Shown: piece after piece, positions 22,010-34,540 of the stretch
Numbering within the stretch: the first letter of the stretch is position 1
Layout of the letters: each line of letters opens with the position of its first letter
Origin: Wyeomyia smithii
Taxonomy: Eukaryota > Arthropoda > Insecta > Diptera > Culicidae
Direction of reading: 5' to 3'
DNA length: 64,000 bases
NCBI RefSeq assembly: GCF_029784165.1
Contig: NC_073696.1
Location: forward strand, 89,165,310 to 89,229,309
Notes under the pieces: generated by a model
The model's input: the letters and a program-made list of their open reading frames with translations, nothing else
Databases searched by the model: none
What the model was told of the DNA's origin: nothing
Translations under genes and position numbers: made by a program

Positions 22010-25000
22010 ACATTCGAAACAACATGGCGTTGATGATAAGTTGAATCTACAATGATTTTGTCCATACCAACAATTTTAAACTGCTCAATCCAATCAGGTG
22101 AAAATTGTTTTTTACCAATCCGTCGTTCAATTTTATGTTCGTGCTGTAGCAAGCTCTCATTGACTAAAAACCTTGAAAACGCCAATTATTGTAGATACTG
22201 CCGGGTCCATCACTGTATTGAAATGAATTTTTGCGTAAGAATAAAATTCCTCATCGTCGCGTCTAACTAAGGCTATGCATACAAAAATATTTCATTGCTG
22301 GAACGTTATAAAACGGGTCTCCAGTCACGGTTTCACCATCCCTAGTACCAACAACGGCTCGTCTGTGGGTATTCATCAACTCGATCGTGCATATTGGCAC
22401 TCTATAGTTAACATAGAGGAAAGTGTACTACGCACTGTAAATAAATTTATGATTGGAGCGAAAAAAAATTCACAATAAAATCCATCAAAAATTTTCGAAT
22501 ACCAGAAATTACTTACAAAATGAATTAACAATTGCTTTCACTACGCTCCCGCATCCCCTACTTTAGCAACAATAATGATGATATTCTGACCGAAGAAACC
22601 AGTAGCGCCATCCAGTACAAACGCTTCCGGCTGTCTCTCGGACTGCCATCATTCTTCCGCAAAAGAAGAAAATGACTGTACGGAGACACATCATATATGA
22701 ACCAGAGAGAGACCTCGCATCAATTTCAGCGATATCTGTGGTTCACAGGATCTTAAATCCACCCGCTATTATGCTAGGTTCCAGAGTGAAAATGCCATTA
22801 TTGACACCCTAGCAGCTCGGTCAGGATTTAATATTACGACTTGCAATTCCGGTGAGAGTGCTCGATTTGCACTGTCACCCAGCAGAGCCGGCAGACTTTA
22901 TGTGAATATTCATAACTTTCCAAACGATCTCCAGATGCTAGTTTAAGGACACTGTGGTTCGGAGCAACTGGACAGAAATTATAGTTACAAGTTGCAAGCT
23001 TCTAGATTAAATCAAATCAACATTGAATGAAATTCTAATTCCAAACTGTACTCACACCGTTGGTTGTCAAATAATAAATAAAAAACGAACTGTGACAGTT
23101 TGAATAAAGCAGCCATTCTTTCAATTTGTAATAACTTATAGTCTCACTTGTGGAACCGTACGTTTTAAACTGTGATCGTTCTGCTTCTCTGTGAGTGTTA
23201 ATATTGCACTCCATGGCCCGTGCCGATAAATGGAATTTCTACTAACTATCTATTCACCAAGCACGAAATACCGTTCTGGTCCTCCGGCAATAACGTCAAC
23301 GAAATTTCCCTTTGTCATGAATTTGCTCCAACGTCTGGGTGAGCCGAGAACTTACGAAGTATTCAAGCCTCTGACGAGCTGCCCTACAATAATATTAAAT
23401 CACCATTCGCACCCAAAGCGAATTGTCACCGCCTGCATCGGCGACGACCGGCAACGAATCCGGACTGCATTGGAATGCTGAAGCAACCTAAGCGCCAGTA
23501 ACTACTGGGTGTTATTTTTGCATTCTAATATAGAATTTTTTTTTTATTGTGCACAGTTTGAACCGAATATGAAAAACTACCCGGGATAAGGCCACATATT
23601 TTATTCTTCCTCCACGCATCTTGTAGTAGATTCGATACAATGTTGCAGAGATCGTTTACGCTGAATAATATTCATCGTGTGACATGACGGTTGAAAATAT
23701 ATATATATGAAATACTCTTAATGCTATAAGCACAGAGATTTAATTTTCCTTCGGTGACATGACGGTTCCGGGAAAAAATGTTTATGAAAAATCGCTAGGT
23801 CACAAATTCCACGAGCTTGATGAAACTTTTATAATTAGGACGCTATGAGCACTTAACAGAAACTATATTAATTCGCTGAAACTTGTTGATGTGATATTAC
23901 GTCGCATCGTGAACGCTTCTAAGAACATTGAGAAATTTTACCATAAGAAGAAGGTTTCGTCTGTTACCGGGATAACTTTAACTTACCTACTCTATGGAAT
24001 GTTAATTGTACACCTTATAGAGTGTCTTTGCCATTTTTTTGATGTAATTTTTCATAAAATCTTATATTGAAAAAGCAGCAATTAAATGAAGTTTTGAGTT
24101 TGAAATCTACTCAATATATCTCATACATGATAAACTCAATCCACGCAACTTCGAAATCGTACCGCTGCAGGAGCTTTGCTAGTCGGGACAGAAAGTGTGG
24201 AAAAGCGGACATCGAGAAGCTTTCTTTTGCCAGAGCTAAGAACCGGTTTCATAGTGCTGGATAGTGTGCGCGTGATCTAGTGACAGTTCTGCCCCCACCA
24301 AGGAAAATCCATCTGTGGTGTACGGGAACAGACTGAGTCGAAGGTAAAGATCGGGATGATGTTTTTGAAACCCGAACCCAAATTGAACCTGAAACTTTTT
24401 TTCTGATCAAGCTCGAACTGGAAAAATTCATTTCTGTGAATTTCGAGCCCGACTCGCACCCGCGGTTTTTTGGGATCGTTTTTATACAAATTTGAGCCTG
24501 TTCTAAAGCTTTTGTGCAAGATAAGTGATGTTATTTTTTTTTTTATTTTTTCTGTTTGTGTTGTTTGTGTTGACATACTATATACTCAATCAATTGTTTT
24601 TTGACATGTAGGCGGCACTGCATTTTTTGGTTTGATCATCGACGTGTAGAGGTAGACTCATACAGATCTGTTTTGTATGTATTTTCGGTTGAGAGTAGAC
24701 GGAAAATAAACTAATTTTTAACTAGAATGTTTGTAGATATACAGATGATTTCTTGCTCATACCAATGTGTCACTTAACAAAATTTTTTAGAGGTTCGGGT
24801 TTATGTTTCGGAGAACATTGGACTTTGTTCGCGATGGTCTCATTTGACAATATTCGACAATCGGTTTAGATGTAATGGAAATATATGATGTGGAAAAACT
24901 CCTTTGGATCGGCTGTCTGAAGATTAATTTGCTACTGATTACAATTATGTCAAATCGGTGGATAATAATAAGCGTGTAATTAAACTATCTATGTATACAT

Positions 25001-25590
25001 TCACCCCTAACCTCAAAACCTCAAAACATAAAATAGTAAAATTGCTATATAAATAATCTAAAAATTCAACTGATAATATACAATTTAAACTAAAAAGTCG
25101 GTAAATCACAACAGCCTCAGCTCTTATTAGCTCTTAAAATTCATACCTATAATAGAATCAATTATCGACCTGCAACATCTAACAGATGTATCCCAGGGTC
25201 TCCCTTTCCCACTAAAATTCACCATCTCATGTAAAATTTATGAGAGCACGTAGAGTTCTCTGCGGTTCTCTTAAGTGAATGTTGGACTAACATTCCTTTT
25301 ACGTTCCCGCAACAGTTGCAAGGACGGGGCCAGGGCGGTAACAATTCTCTGGAGACATCTGACTTTTGTTTAGTAACATTTTATTAGATCTCAAATTTCG
25401 TTTTGCTGCTCAGGAACGAAGGTAATTTGTTCTCGTGAACAGAGTATTGTTGCTAGCACCAACTACGAAGTTGTGCAGCTGTTTATGCTATGCTATGCTA
25501 TGCTAATTTGAACCTGTTCTAAAGTTTCGAGCTTCGAACGGTATTAAAATGTTTGTGATTTTCACAGTTGCATGATTTTAGACATCATTC
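22010..25590. other. Mostly unassigned AT-rich DNA
   Basis: Apart from the orphan reading frame at 22709-22948 I recognise nothing here. There is a short (TA)n run near 23698 and a (TATGC)n run at about 25490-25505. A frame at 23230-23481 encodes 83 residues with no known motif. Confidence 0.45.
22709..22948 (+). pseudogene. Orphan open frame, possible gag-like or host exon remnant
   Basis: One frame is open for about 80 codons without a start, reading NFSDICGSQDLKSTRYYARF, then AIIDTLAARSGFNITTCN and GRLYVNIHNFPNDLQMLV before a TAA. The composition is protein-like, with no low complexity and coherent codons. The pattern weakly recalls the RNA-binding part of jockey-type ORF1 proteins, but I cannot confirm that. 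It has no upstream continuation because a TGA precedes it. Confidence 0.3.
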
Positions 25591-25600
25591 AAGCAAGACA

Positions 25601-25960
25601 TCTCCCAGTTGGTCTCGAGGTACGATGCTGGTCTAAAACAAAGTATTTTGAAGTTAGAAAGTATGATCCACCGTACAGTATTTCACTAACACCTATAAAA
25701 TAGTTTCGCCAAGCCATTGAATTTTCAATGAAAAACTTTTTTTGTTCCCATTACATTACATACATCATGATCCTATAATCATACCTTCTACCTTCAAAAT
25801 ACTTTGGGTCTAACAAGCCAGACGTCATTAGTATTTGTCTCAGCTCGGGAGCCCTTGCAATTGTCCTGTACACCGAACATTTGGTTGCGAAGTCTGTGTA
25901 AAAGAAACAAAAGGTCGAGTTCCGAGCCGGAATGTAGCACCAAGGCTTTGCTTTGCTTTA
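25601..25960 (+). mobile_element. tRNA-derived SINE, type 1, copy 2 (interrupted)
   Basis: This is the same family as 14936-15143: it starts TCTCCCAGTTGGTCTCGAGG and ends GTAGCACCAAGGCTTTGC plus a TTTGCTTT tail. Flanks AAGCAAGACA (25591-25600) and AAGTAAGACA (25961-25970) form a 10-bp target duplication with one change. A 171-bp MITE interrupts it at GCTGGTCTAA. Confidence 0.8.
25637..25807. mobile_element. MITE inside the SINE
   Basis: Inverted repeats of about 29 bp begin CAAAGTATTTTGAAG on each side (25639 and, inverted, ending 25806) with two mismatches. GTCTAA is present at both borders (25631-25636 and 25808-25813), and removing one copy plus the insert restores the SINE sequence, so it is the target duplication. 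No coding capacity. Confidence 0.82.
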
Positions 25961-25970
25961 AAGTAAGACA

Positions 25971-28520
25971 AGATCGGCTGGTCAGTATGCCCCTCGGGTA
26001 TACTCAAGCAACCGGACGTTTGCTTCAGGTGCTTTGAGAGAGGATATAAGTCCTGGACCTGCAAGGGGTCCGACAGCAGCCAGTTATGCAGGCGTTGCGA
26101 TGGTGCGGGCCATAAAGCGAAGGAATGCGAGGAGTCTCCCAAGTCCATGGTATGTTCCGGAAAACGGGACGCTGTGAACCTTTTATGGGAGGCCTCAGGT
26201 GCCGAGCCGGCAAGCAGGCAGCGAAACTGCGACCATAAGTGTGACGCAACTGAACCTAAACCACTGCTACTGGCTCAACAACTACTATACCGAGCAGTCC
26301 TCCAAACGGTAACTCGGTCGGTCGCGGATAAGTCCAGTATGGAGGCCGTACGGACGACAAGCAGGTTCCCGGTTTAGGAAGTTGTTTTAAACTCAAACGA
26401 AGGGTACGCGGTTGCCAAGGCGAGGCGGCAAGTGACGGGTAGAGCCAACATTTGGACCATCCGCGGGTGGAAGACATCGTATTTTGATGCCGAAATATTC
26501 GAAGAGGCAATGAAAAGAGAGCGCAATGGAGGCAATTGGCTCCGCCAGACTGCTGACCAACTAGCTGTCATACTATCGGGGACGTGCGACACCACTATGT
26601 CTAGCGCTCACCAACCTATGAATGGGAAGCCATCGGTTTACTGGTAGACTGACACGATAGCGGACCTCTGCAGTGCGTGCCCCGAACAGATGAGTGAGCG
26701 GTTCTTCAAGATCGGCGCTACAGAGTGTGATTAAGGCAAACAAGATGGCCTGCTTCGATAGGCTATCTGCGAGAGCCAATACGTACCCGTGGGATAACGC
26801 CTACAGGATCGTAACGGCAAAGACGAAAGGCGCGCTGGCATCTGCAGAGCGATTACCAGCGATACTGGAGCGTATCAGCGTATCTTTCCACCTTACGAGC
26901 TCAGTTCTTGGCCTCCAGCAGTCGAGTCTCACGTTCGATGATCCAGCATCTCAGACACAGACTAGGGATTATAGGCCAACCTGCCGAACATCCGATCCAG
27001 CGACAATAGCCGTGTCAAGATCGGTGAAGGAGTAAGAGTTACGAATAAAGAACTTGTCGTGATCGTCAACTCCGTAAAAGTGAACAAAGCTCCAGGACCG
27101 GATAAAATCCTTAACCTGCAATCAGGCACCGGGCTATCTCGGTCAGTCCTGCAGAGGTGCCTGGATAACTGCCTCTTTCCGGAAAGGTGGAAGCGGCAGA
27201 GATTGGTCTTATTGCCAAAGGCTGGGACACCACAAGGGACCCCTCGAAAAGCAGACCTATCGTGGAAAATGCGGGCAAAATGCTTAAATAGACTATGCTT
27301 AACAGACTGGTGAGATACCCGAAGGAAATACACGGTCTGGCAAGTTCGGTTCCCGGAAGGGCAGATTTACGTTGGATGCTATCCTATCCATCACCAAGAC
27401 GGCGTAGGTAGAACTCCAGCGCGAGGTAAGAGTCATACGCTATTGCGCAATCGCCACGCTTGACGTGAAAAATGCGTTCTATAGCGCCGGTTGGTACTCC
27501 ATAGCGCTAACGCCCAGGAGCATCCATGTACCGGTGTCGCTGTACAAGATTCTGGAAAATTATTTCCAGAATCGAGAACTTGTTTACAACACGGAAGAGC
27601 GTCTCAATTACCGCAGTAGTTTCGCAAGGTTCCCTCCTGGGCCAGGTGTTGTGGATTGTCATGTATGAAGGAGTGTTGAAACTCAAGTTCCCTGTAGGAG
27701 TTGATATAACGCTAGAGATCTACGGCGAATCGATCGAGGAGGGCGAGTTGACGTCCGCGCACTCTATACGCAAGGTCGAAGGCTTTGAATAACCGCAAAT
27801 CAGAGCAACAGGCAGTGGTCAGAGTCGGAGACTGCACCATTACCTACAAGCGATCTTTGAAGCTCTTGGGGGTTATGGTTGACTTTAAGCTCAAATTTAA
27901 AAGGGCTTCAACGGCTATTGCAGTACTATCTCGAATGATGTCGAATAGCTCAGCATTGTATGGTAGCGTAAACTTCCTTGCTGCGTGTTTTCGTCCATTC
28001 TTAGGTATGGTGGCTCAGGGCGGTCCAAAGCTCTAGGTACTAATAGTTATCGTGATAAATTGGAAAGAACCTGTAGGCTCATATGCCTGAGGGTTGCGAG
28101 TGCGTTTCGTGCAGTATTATACGACGCAATCTGCGTCCTGTTCGGCATGATGCTCATATCATAGCCATTGAGGAGAACGTAGAATGCTTCGACCAACGTG
28201 ACACACGGGGCATAAGAGGTACCAGAAGATCATTCTCGATGATCAGGTGCCAGCTGAAATGGTCCAATTCCTTGAAGAATAGATGGAAGCACCGACTTAT
28301 TCCGGTGTTAGGATGGGTCGGGAGTCGCCACGGAAAAGTCAACTTCCACCTGACACAGATCCTGTCAGGTCATGGTTGCTTCAGGCAGTATACCCCATGT
28401 GCATATCCTGATGGCTCTTTACCTCCAAGTACTGGACATCCTATGAGTAAAGCCGCCACAGAATGGTCTAAAATCCTGATACGTACTACCAGAATGTTGG
28501 TGGGATCAACAGTTCTCTTT
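25971..28520 (+). pseudogene. R1-clade non-LTR retrotransposon, degenerate
   Basis: The ORF1 C-terminus carries CCHC knuckles: one frame reads CFERGYKSWTC, then CRRCDGAGHKAKEC and CEESPKSMVC between about 26029 and 26155. ORF2 starts with an LNLNHC-type motif near 26250, the usual opening of R1 endonuclease proteins. RT pieces include VKVNKAPGPDKI near 27075, FPERWKRQRLVLLPKAG near 27175 and IATLDVKNAF near 27450. The C-terminal region has HRLIPVLGWVGSRHGKVNFH and TQILSGHGCFRQY near 28290-28390. The palm ADD block appears deleted: the frame jumps from FPVGVDI to TLEIYGESIEE near 27700. Multiple stops and frameshifts; a dead copy. Confidence 0.8.
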
Positions 28521-29690
28521 CGGAGTACCAATTGGCATTCAGCGACGGTTGCTTTGACTTCTATGCTTTAACGGAAACGTGGCTCACCGCTAATACGGTA
28601 TCAAATCAACTATTCAACCTGTCGTGTACGAACAGCAACAACAGCTCTGAAAGTGACGTTTTACTCGCTCTTCGCTCGAGCTACGAATCACGTTTGGTAA
28701 GCCCTGCCGAAGGCGCGTCAGTTGAACAAGTATGGGCTGCGATTGCTACTGCTGATGCAAAGCTCTACGTATATATAGTTTACATCTCTCCTGATCCAGA
28801 GATAACATTTTCGTGTTTGAAGATTTCAACTTGAGCGGGATCTCGTGGCAGAGCAATTTCCGAGGTTTCTTCTCCCCGATTATCTGTCGTTCTTTGATTG
28901 GCCAGACGTCAAGTAAGCTACTTATTGCGTAAGATACCTATAACGCCGCTGGCCTGAAACAGACTAGTGACGCTAAATACGAGCGCTTTCGCCTACTCAA
29001 TCTATATTTCGTCAGCAACAAACTCTGTAAGGTTTGCACGGTTTTAAATGCTCCATCACCGTTGGTTAAAATGGCCCTCTTCCACTGGTAGATTTGAAGA
29101 TCAACCCTCAACATCGATTCCGCGCTGCTGCCGACAGCGTGCTCTATGATTTCCTTAAGGCTGATTTTGATGGCATGAATAACTTGCTTCTGAGTGCTAA
29201 GTATGATGATGTTTTTCGAAGCTGCGATGTTAACCTTCCTACGTCAATTGTCACCGCTACCCTTTTTTATGCTATCTGCCTATTTGTCCCCATAAAAAAC
29301 CAAACGTGAACCAGCTAAACCACCTTGGACAAACGCCGATCTCAATTACCTGGGAAAGTCATCTTGGACCATCCCCTATCTTGCTGTACATGAACGATGT
29401 CGACCTCATTCTAACGGGCTTTAAACTTTCCTATGACGATGACTTATATTACACGATAAAACAACCAAAGGATGCGTTGTTCCTGCAAGAGCAATGAAAA
29501 GCCTTCGCTGACGGGTGTCAACCTAACCGGAAGTCGTAGAAAGTATCCAAATGCTTGCTTCGGCAGGCACACACTTGAAACGCGAATCGATGGTGAAGGA
29601 CCTGGGGATCCTGCTCGATACCAAACTGGACTCCAAAAATAATATTGCTTATATAATTTCGAGTACACTCAAAAAGGTGATGGAAAGATT
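28500..29690 (+). pseudogene. Jockey/CR1-like non-LTR fragment, internally deleted
   Basis: Endonuclease start near 28510 reads INSSLSEYQLAFSDGCFDFY then ALTETWL, the typical TETWL motif. Residues near 29095-29300 match the endonuclease-RT linker (FLKADFDGMNNLL, then AICLFVPIK). It then jumps to the RT core near 29350: SHLGPSPILLYMNDVD and a motif C that reads SYDDD. The RT tail has VKDLGILLDTKLDSKNNIAY near 29595-29655. The fingers and early palm are missing, so an internal deletion of several hundred bases occurred. It is joined at about 29700 to family B sequence. Confidence 0.7.
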
Positions 29691-29731
29691 GGTGAACCTG
29701 CTGGAGTGGACAGCGAACAACGCGAGAATTG

Positions 29732-30015
29732 AAGGGTATGACAACTGGAACCACGCATAGTGGGTGGTTCGATACTGAGTGTCTAGAGGTGACGAAGAAG
29801 AAGATCCGGGCCTACGCCAATATGTTAGTAGCAGCTAATCGTGTCATCCTCCAAAGGGCGAAAATCGGGAAGCTATGGTGGGCTGGACATGTCGTAAGGA
29901 TGTTGGGCTCCAATACATTCTCGATGAAGACCCGACTAGAACGAAGTGACGAGGCGCGCAGTGAGCAAGGTGGCTCGATCAAGTGAAAGGCGACCTGACG
30001 GGCCGCCGCAGTTGA
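29732..30015 (+). pseudogene. Family B fragment (linker joined to C-terminus)
   Basis: The frame 29729-29986 reads TTHSGWFDTECLEVTKKKIR and AYANMLVAANRV, which matches the linker of the better copy at 42775-45190, then switches directly to GKLWWAGHVVRMLGSN, the C-terminal end of such proteins. The whole RT is deleted. Confidence 0.7.
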
Positions 30016-30139
30016 CATGGCTGCCTAGTGAGCTGCGGCAATGAAACGAATTGAATGAAGACAATTTCTCCGAACAGTAAGGGACACTTCGACCTAGAAC
30101 TGACTAGTGAGGTACGTGGATATTCAGTTGTTCAAATAG

Positions 30140-30950
30140 ATAACTACGGTTAACTGTGTCTATCAGGTGTTCCGTCGAATGAAGGCGAGTATGACGTATT
30201 GTCAATCGAGACTCCCAGATCCTTTATAGAGCCACATCGATTCAAATCTCTCTGATTTAATCTATACGTAAAATGTTTGGGGACACGAAGCCGACTTAAC
30301 GAAATTATGTTACATTTGTTCGTGTTCATTTTCATGCCAAACACAAGGCACCAATACAGTATGCTGTCTACATCACGCTGTAGGGCTTTGCGTCCAAAAA
30401 CAGATGCAATAGTAGAAAAGATTTTATGATCATCGGCATATTATAATTTTTCGGAGGCGATGCAGTCACAGATGTCATTAACGAAGAGTACAAAAATTAG
30501 CGATCCTAATATACTACCTTGGCGTACTCTGGAAGTTATGGAAAAATAGTAAGATGGGCTCCTTAGGACATCAACGGAAGCTATTCGTCTCGTCAGATAA
30601 GATAATAGCTATAATTGATTAACCAATCAGACATGTCAAATAGTTTCATTTTCTCTATAGCTGATATGAGCGGAACTTTGGCAAACGCTTCGGAATAATC
30701 GATATGTATTACCTGGCAGTTCTCTACATTATTTAAATTACCGGATTTATGAATAGGAGTTGTCGAGGCATGCTTTAATGCACGAGAAATAACTGCGCTG
30801 GCGAGAAAGCTTTTTAGAATGATTGTAGGTGGCAAAGAAGGAGCTACGGAGTTTCAAGAATAGTGAGGGTAAACTGTCAGGTCCTGGTACTTTGAAGGTA
30901 CCGTCGCGAGAGCCAGCTTCACATCATCTACAAATAGCGTAACTTGGGAA
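30140..30950 (-). pseudogene. Jockey/CR1-like non-LTR RT fragment, minus strand
   Basis: Read on the minus strand: VPGPDSLPSLFLKL near 30900-30860, HIDYSEAFAKVPLISAIEKM near 30700-30640, QGSILGSLIFVLFVNDICD near 30525-30465, the catalytic YADD near 30440, and FGMKMNTNKCNIISLSR then IKDLGV near 30345-30215. A stop precedes YADD, and the segment between the fingers and palm is shortened. A related but distinct copy lies on the plus strand at 28500-29690. Confidence 0.75.
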
Positions 30951-31189
30951 AGAATCGCATCGAATGTATGAATGTTTCTAATTACAACCCAAATGAATCA
31001 AACCTCATAACCGAATCTTGGTTTAGCAGGTAGTTAAAAAGTCAACATGGTTGTGACCAAACCCCTCTGTGTCGAATAGCCAGAATATTAACTACCAAAA
31101 CCGAACGTAGCACCTGTTTTACCAGGTTTAACCTGTTAATTAATTTCCACTCCGATCATGCAGAAAATTTACCAAGAATGCAAACAGTC

Positions 31190-31650
31190 TTTCAAGCCGC
31201 TGGTCTGCTATTCTGACTCTCACAAGGACAGCAGAGGTTGAACTCCAGCGTAAAAGAAAAGACTTTCGCTATTTTCTCATGCAAACGCACAGGTGAGGAA
31301 TAGACTCAATTCGGAGCCAGTATTTCTGGAAATTCACTTTCTGAATCGAGTCCAACCAATAACACGAAGTTTCATTTTGGGCCAGTTAATGTGAAACGTG
31401 ATGTATGACAAGTTGTCAATACTAAAATTTACTCTAAGGGTTGTGATTGCTGGTTTTGCGGGGGCATACCCTGGAGGTTAATGGAAAGTACATCGAAGAG
31501 ATTGCGTTGACGGCCGCGTACTTTATAAATGTCGTCGAGAACTAGATTCACTTTAAAAAACTGGTTCTGGCGCATCATAGGCGCTCTTTTTCATTTAGTA
31601 ATGAAATTCCAACATAGTCTACAGTTTGCACATACGAAAATTATCACAAT
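31190..31650 (+). pseudogene. R1-clade RT fragment, second copy
   Basis: Frames read TRTAEVELQRKRKDFRYF near 31205-31275, NVMYDKLSILKFTLRVVIAG near 31390-31455 and LEVNGKYIEEIALTAAYF near 31475-31530. These align with the R1 copy at 27380-27760, which reads KTA-VELQRE, VMYEGVLKLKFPVG and LEIYGESIEEGELTSA. The expected FADD motif is degraded to FAGA near 31455. Frameshifts occur throughout. Confidence 0.6.
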
Positions 31651-33340
31651 ACAGAGTACAGTAATGACAGTTTTTTGCTCACTCGTACCCAAAGCACCTG
31701 TATTGACTTCGTCCATTTATAAACTACATTCCAAAACACTGAGCTGGTTCAGATAAACCTTGCTTTGCAAAGCAAATTAACAGGAGCATGCTATTTGAGC
31801 CCCTCGGCCTTCTTGTTGACGCTCACGCCAGTTTTACCGCTAACTGCTATTAGCGTAATGCAGCGACATCTATACCACACTGTGCCGAGTTTTATAAAAG
31901 CATTACGCTACATAAAGCATCCAACAGAGTAGCGAGCTTCGTCTCGGAGCTCCGGTATAATTAGATTCTGAAACCGGAGCATGCAAATATTTCATTCAAC
32001 CGATGTTGCTTTTGTTTGGACGAATACAACGATGTACGGTTCTTCATTATGCCGTGCTTTCGATGTTTACTGCGTAAAACCTAACTTCCCGCAGCTCCGA
32101 TCAAGTGAAAATGCTCAATGCATTGGAAGTAAAGTTATGCTTCCACCGTAGCTGGTAGTAATGGTAATATTTCACGCTATAGTTCGATTTTAAACAGTCT
32201 TTCATTTGCTTCATGCACCTTATTAGTGTTTCTCAAATTGTACGATTGAAGCAAAACATATGGTTAAAGTTGCTATACCTTACGGTATATAAAATCATAC
32301 AATAGTAAACGAAGGGGAAACGTGTTAGATTTCACCGAGTGAACCTACTACAACATCCTCCACCAGAATGCTGTGGAATAATATGAAGATGAATGGTAAT
32401 TTCATTCAATTAAATGTTATTTAGTATTCACATTCATTTAAATAAAATTAAACAATCTAAATGTAGATGAAGTTAAAGCGAAAATAAAACCATTACATAC
32501 TGGCCTACCTTACCCAAGGGATTTGCAAGGAAATATTCACTGCCCGAGCGAGCAACCGCTAGGGATAAAAGGCTGAGTTGCTTCACGACTTACAGTGGCC
32601 ATACGCCACCATGTGATGCATTTGTATTGCATCGAGTCCCCCTCCTCCGGCAGACGGTCTAACTATATACGTTCTCGGCTTTGATAAGCCGGTGCAAACC
32701 GGAGATACGGATCGAAGAAAAGTACAGTGACAGAACCGGCGCCGTACAATACCACATGGAGTGAAAATTAACACCACCCAGACATTTCGAACCCGCAGTA
32801 ATCTGAACCACCCCCTCAGCAACCACAACCGCAATTCCAAGGGCGAAACGTCACGGCACAGAATGGCACGAGTGTCCGGAGAAGAATGGAGGACACAAGA
32901 CACAACAATTTTATCCTTTATTGGCAACTGCAGTCGTAGATAGTTCACATTGCGAAAGCAACAAGATTGAACGTAAGCTGCTTGGTATAATTCAGACAGG
33001 ACACTCGGTCTCTCTCTCTCTCACTCTTACCCGGTCTCTATCAAGCTTTTGTCTACGTCGCACAGTTCTGACACTGAGGCTGTTAGAGTTAATCGGATCG
33101 TTAAATTAATTTTATATATGCCCCACTCGGTTGCGTGCTAGTACCAAACGAGTTAGATTTTATGCTTGACGCCTTGATGCAACCTGCACAAAGAGTCTTT
33201 AAAGTTTGGAAAATCGATTTGTTTCATTGAAACAACTCCAAACCGTGAACATTCCCGTTAAGAGAACGGTGAATTCGAAAGTTCTGCTATTAATTTGTTG
33301 TTATTTTTCCAATAGACACCACACTACGGAACTCATTTCA
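31651..33340. other. Unassigned DNA
   Basis: I find no recognised gene or element. The stretch at 32560-33100 is less AT-rich and includes a (TC)n microsatellite near 33010-33026 and overlapping open frames on both strands without motifs. It could be promoter or UTR sequence, an LTR, or unique intergenic DNA. Confidence 0.4.
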
Positions 33341-33349
33341 AGAACCAAA

Positions 33350-34184
33350 CGCACTAGAGAAAAACCTAAATTAATCCACCAAGCGGTCAGACCCAGCCTT
33401 TCTCATTCAAACTTATTATTTGTAAAAATAGATTTACATGAACGCTTCAATCCAATAAATGTGTATTCACTTTTTGGGTTCTAAAATAATGATGTTGCAA
33501 TTGAAGTATAAAATATGAAATTTGACGTAATGTAAATGCTCAAGAAATAGCGAAATAAAAGAAATGACTCTTAATTTCGAACAATTCAATCACGAGCGGT
33601 ACCGGGAACATTCAAATAGTACGATACCACATTCAAATTATATTGAGGCCACATATACTGATCAAAGCAGGTATAGTTTTTAAAAGCCTTTGAATTTCTT
33701 TTCTTTCCATAACTTTTGAACCACATATCAAATTGTTATGAAGTTTGTTATTTGTAAGTTTGAGAGATGACTCGTTCGTATGACACTAGTTATGTTCAAA
33801 TAAGTCGTGTAATCTTTGAGATAATAGACTTTCGTTGTTATAATACCAATTTAATACATAACGGTTGCTTAGTTCGATTATAATCGAATGAAACGGGATC
33901 GTATAGGGCAGCCAAACTTTGAAACCACGTGTTAAATCATAATTCATCAGTTAACCCTTAACTAGCCCGTTCATCTGATAATACTATTGATCAAATCGGT
34001 TGTGTACTTTCTGAGGTAATGAAGTTTCGTGATTTTCACAATTTCTTTTCATAACTTTTGAACCACAAGTTCAAACTATATGAAATTCAAAAGTTAAGGG
34101 TTGTTAAGATAGCCCGTTCATTTGATACCAATTTCATTGAAATCGGTTGTGTGGTTTCTGAGATAATGATGTTTCGTGATTTTT
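33350..34184 (+). repeat. Long dispersed repeat (AGGAGAAAGGCAAAA type), copy 1, 5' part
   Basis: The segment starts with AAGCGGTCAGACCCAGCC and continues with three degenerate 120-140 bp subunits, each holding ATAACTTTTGAACCACA, ATTTGATACCAATTT, ATCGGTTGTGT and GAGATAATGATGTTTCGTG. The same order is found at 38990-40640. It is cut at 34184 by the composite element and resumes at 38630; when rejoined, GTGATTTTTACATTTTGA matches the uninterrupted copy. Confidence 0.8.
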
Positions 34185-34185
34185 T

Positions 34186-34540
34186 GAAGTAGAATACTTC
34201 TCTCAGGAAGTTCGGCTACATAGGGATGTGAAATGAAAATCTAAAACCGAAAAAAGTGAAAAATATGTCCAATTTCAAATGCTAATAAACCGATTAGTAT
34301 TCGATGGATTTCCTTCGTTCTTGCAGCAATAGATTGGAAAATCTTCTAAGATTCTTCCCAAAATAAGATAATTGTAATTTTATTATTCACACTATTGTAC
34401 TATTGAAAATAGTCAAGCCTTGTCAAAACGAAAATTTCGACCCCTGATTGGTCGTTATATGCTTGCTTCCCAAGCACGGTCGACAGAATCATATACCTTG
34501 CAATTGAAAACATGCTATTTGGCCTATATAAGAGCCTGTT
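34186..34540 (+). promoter_or_regulatory. P module 1 with CCAAT and TATA boxes
   Basis: This is the left P module of the composite element. It contains an inverted CCAAT box (CTGATTGGTCGTTATA) near 34445 and TATATAAG at 34525-34532, about 75 bp downstream, a normal Pol II core-promoter spacing. The first unit follows directly, with GTTCTGAACAG about 35 bp after the TATA box, so transcription would start around 34555-34565. No experimental start is implied. Confidence 0.55.

Noticed and set aside
33000..33035. CRISPR-like or regulatory short repeats
   Set aside because: It is a (TC)n microsatellite. No spaced direct repeats of CRISPR type occur in the window, which is eukaryotic in character.
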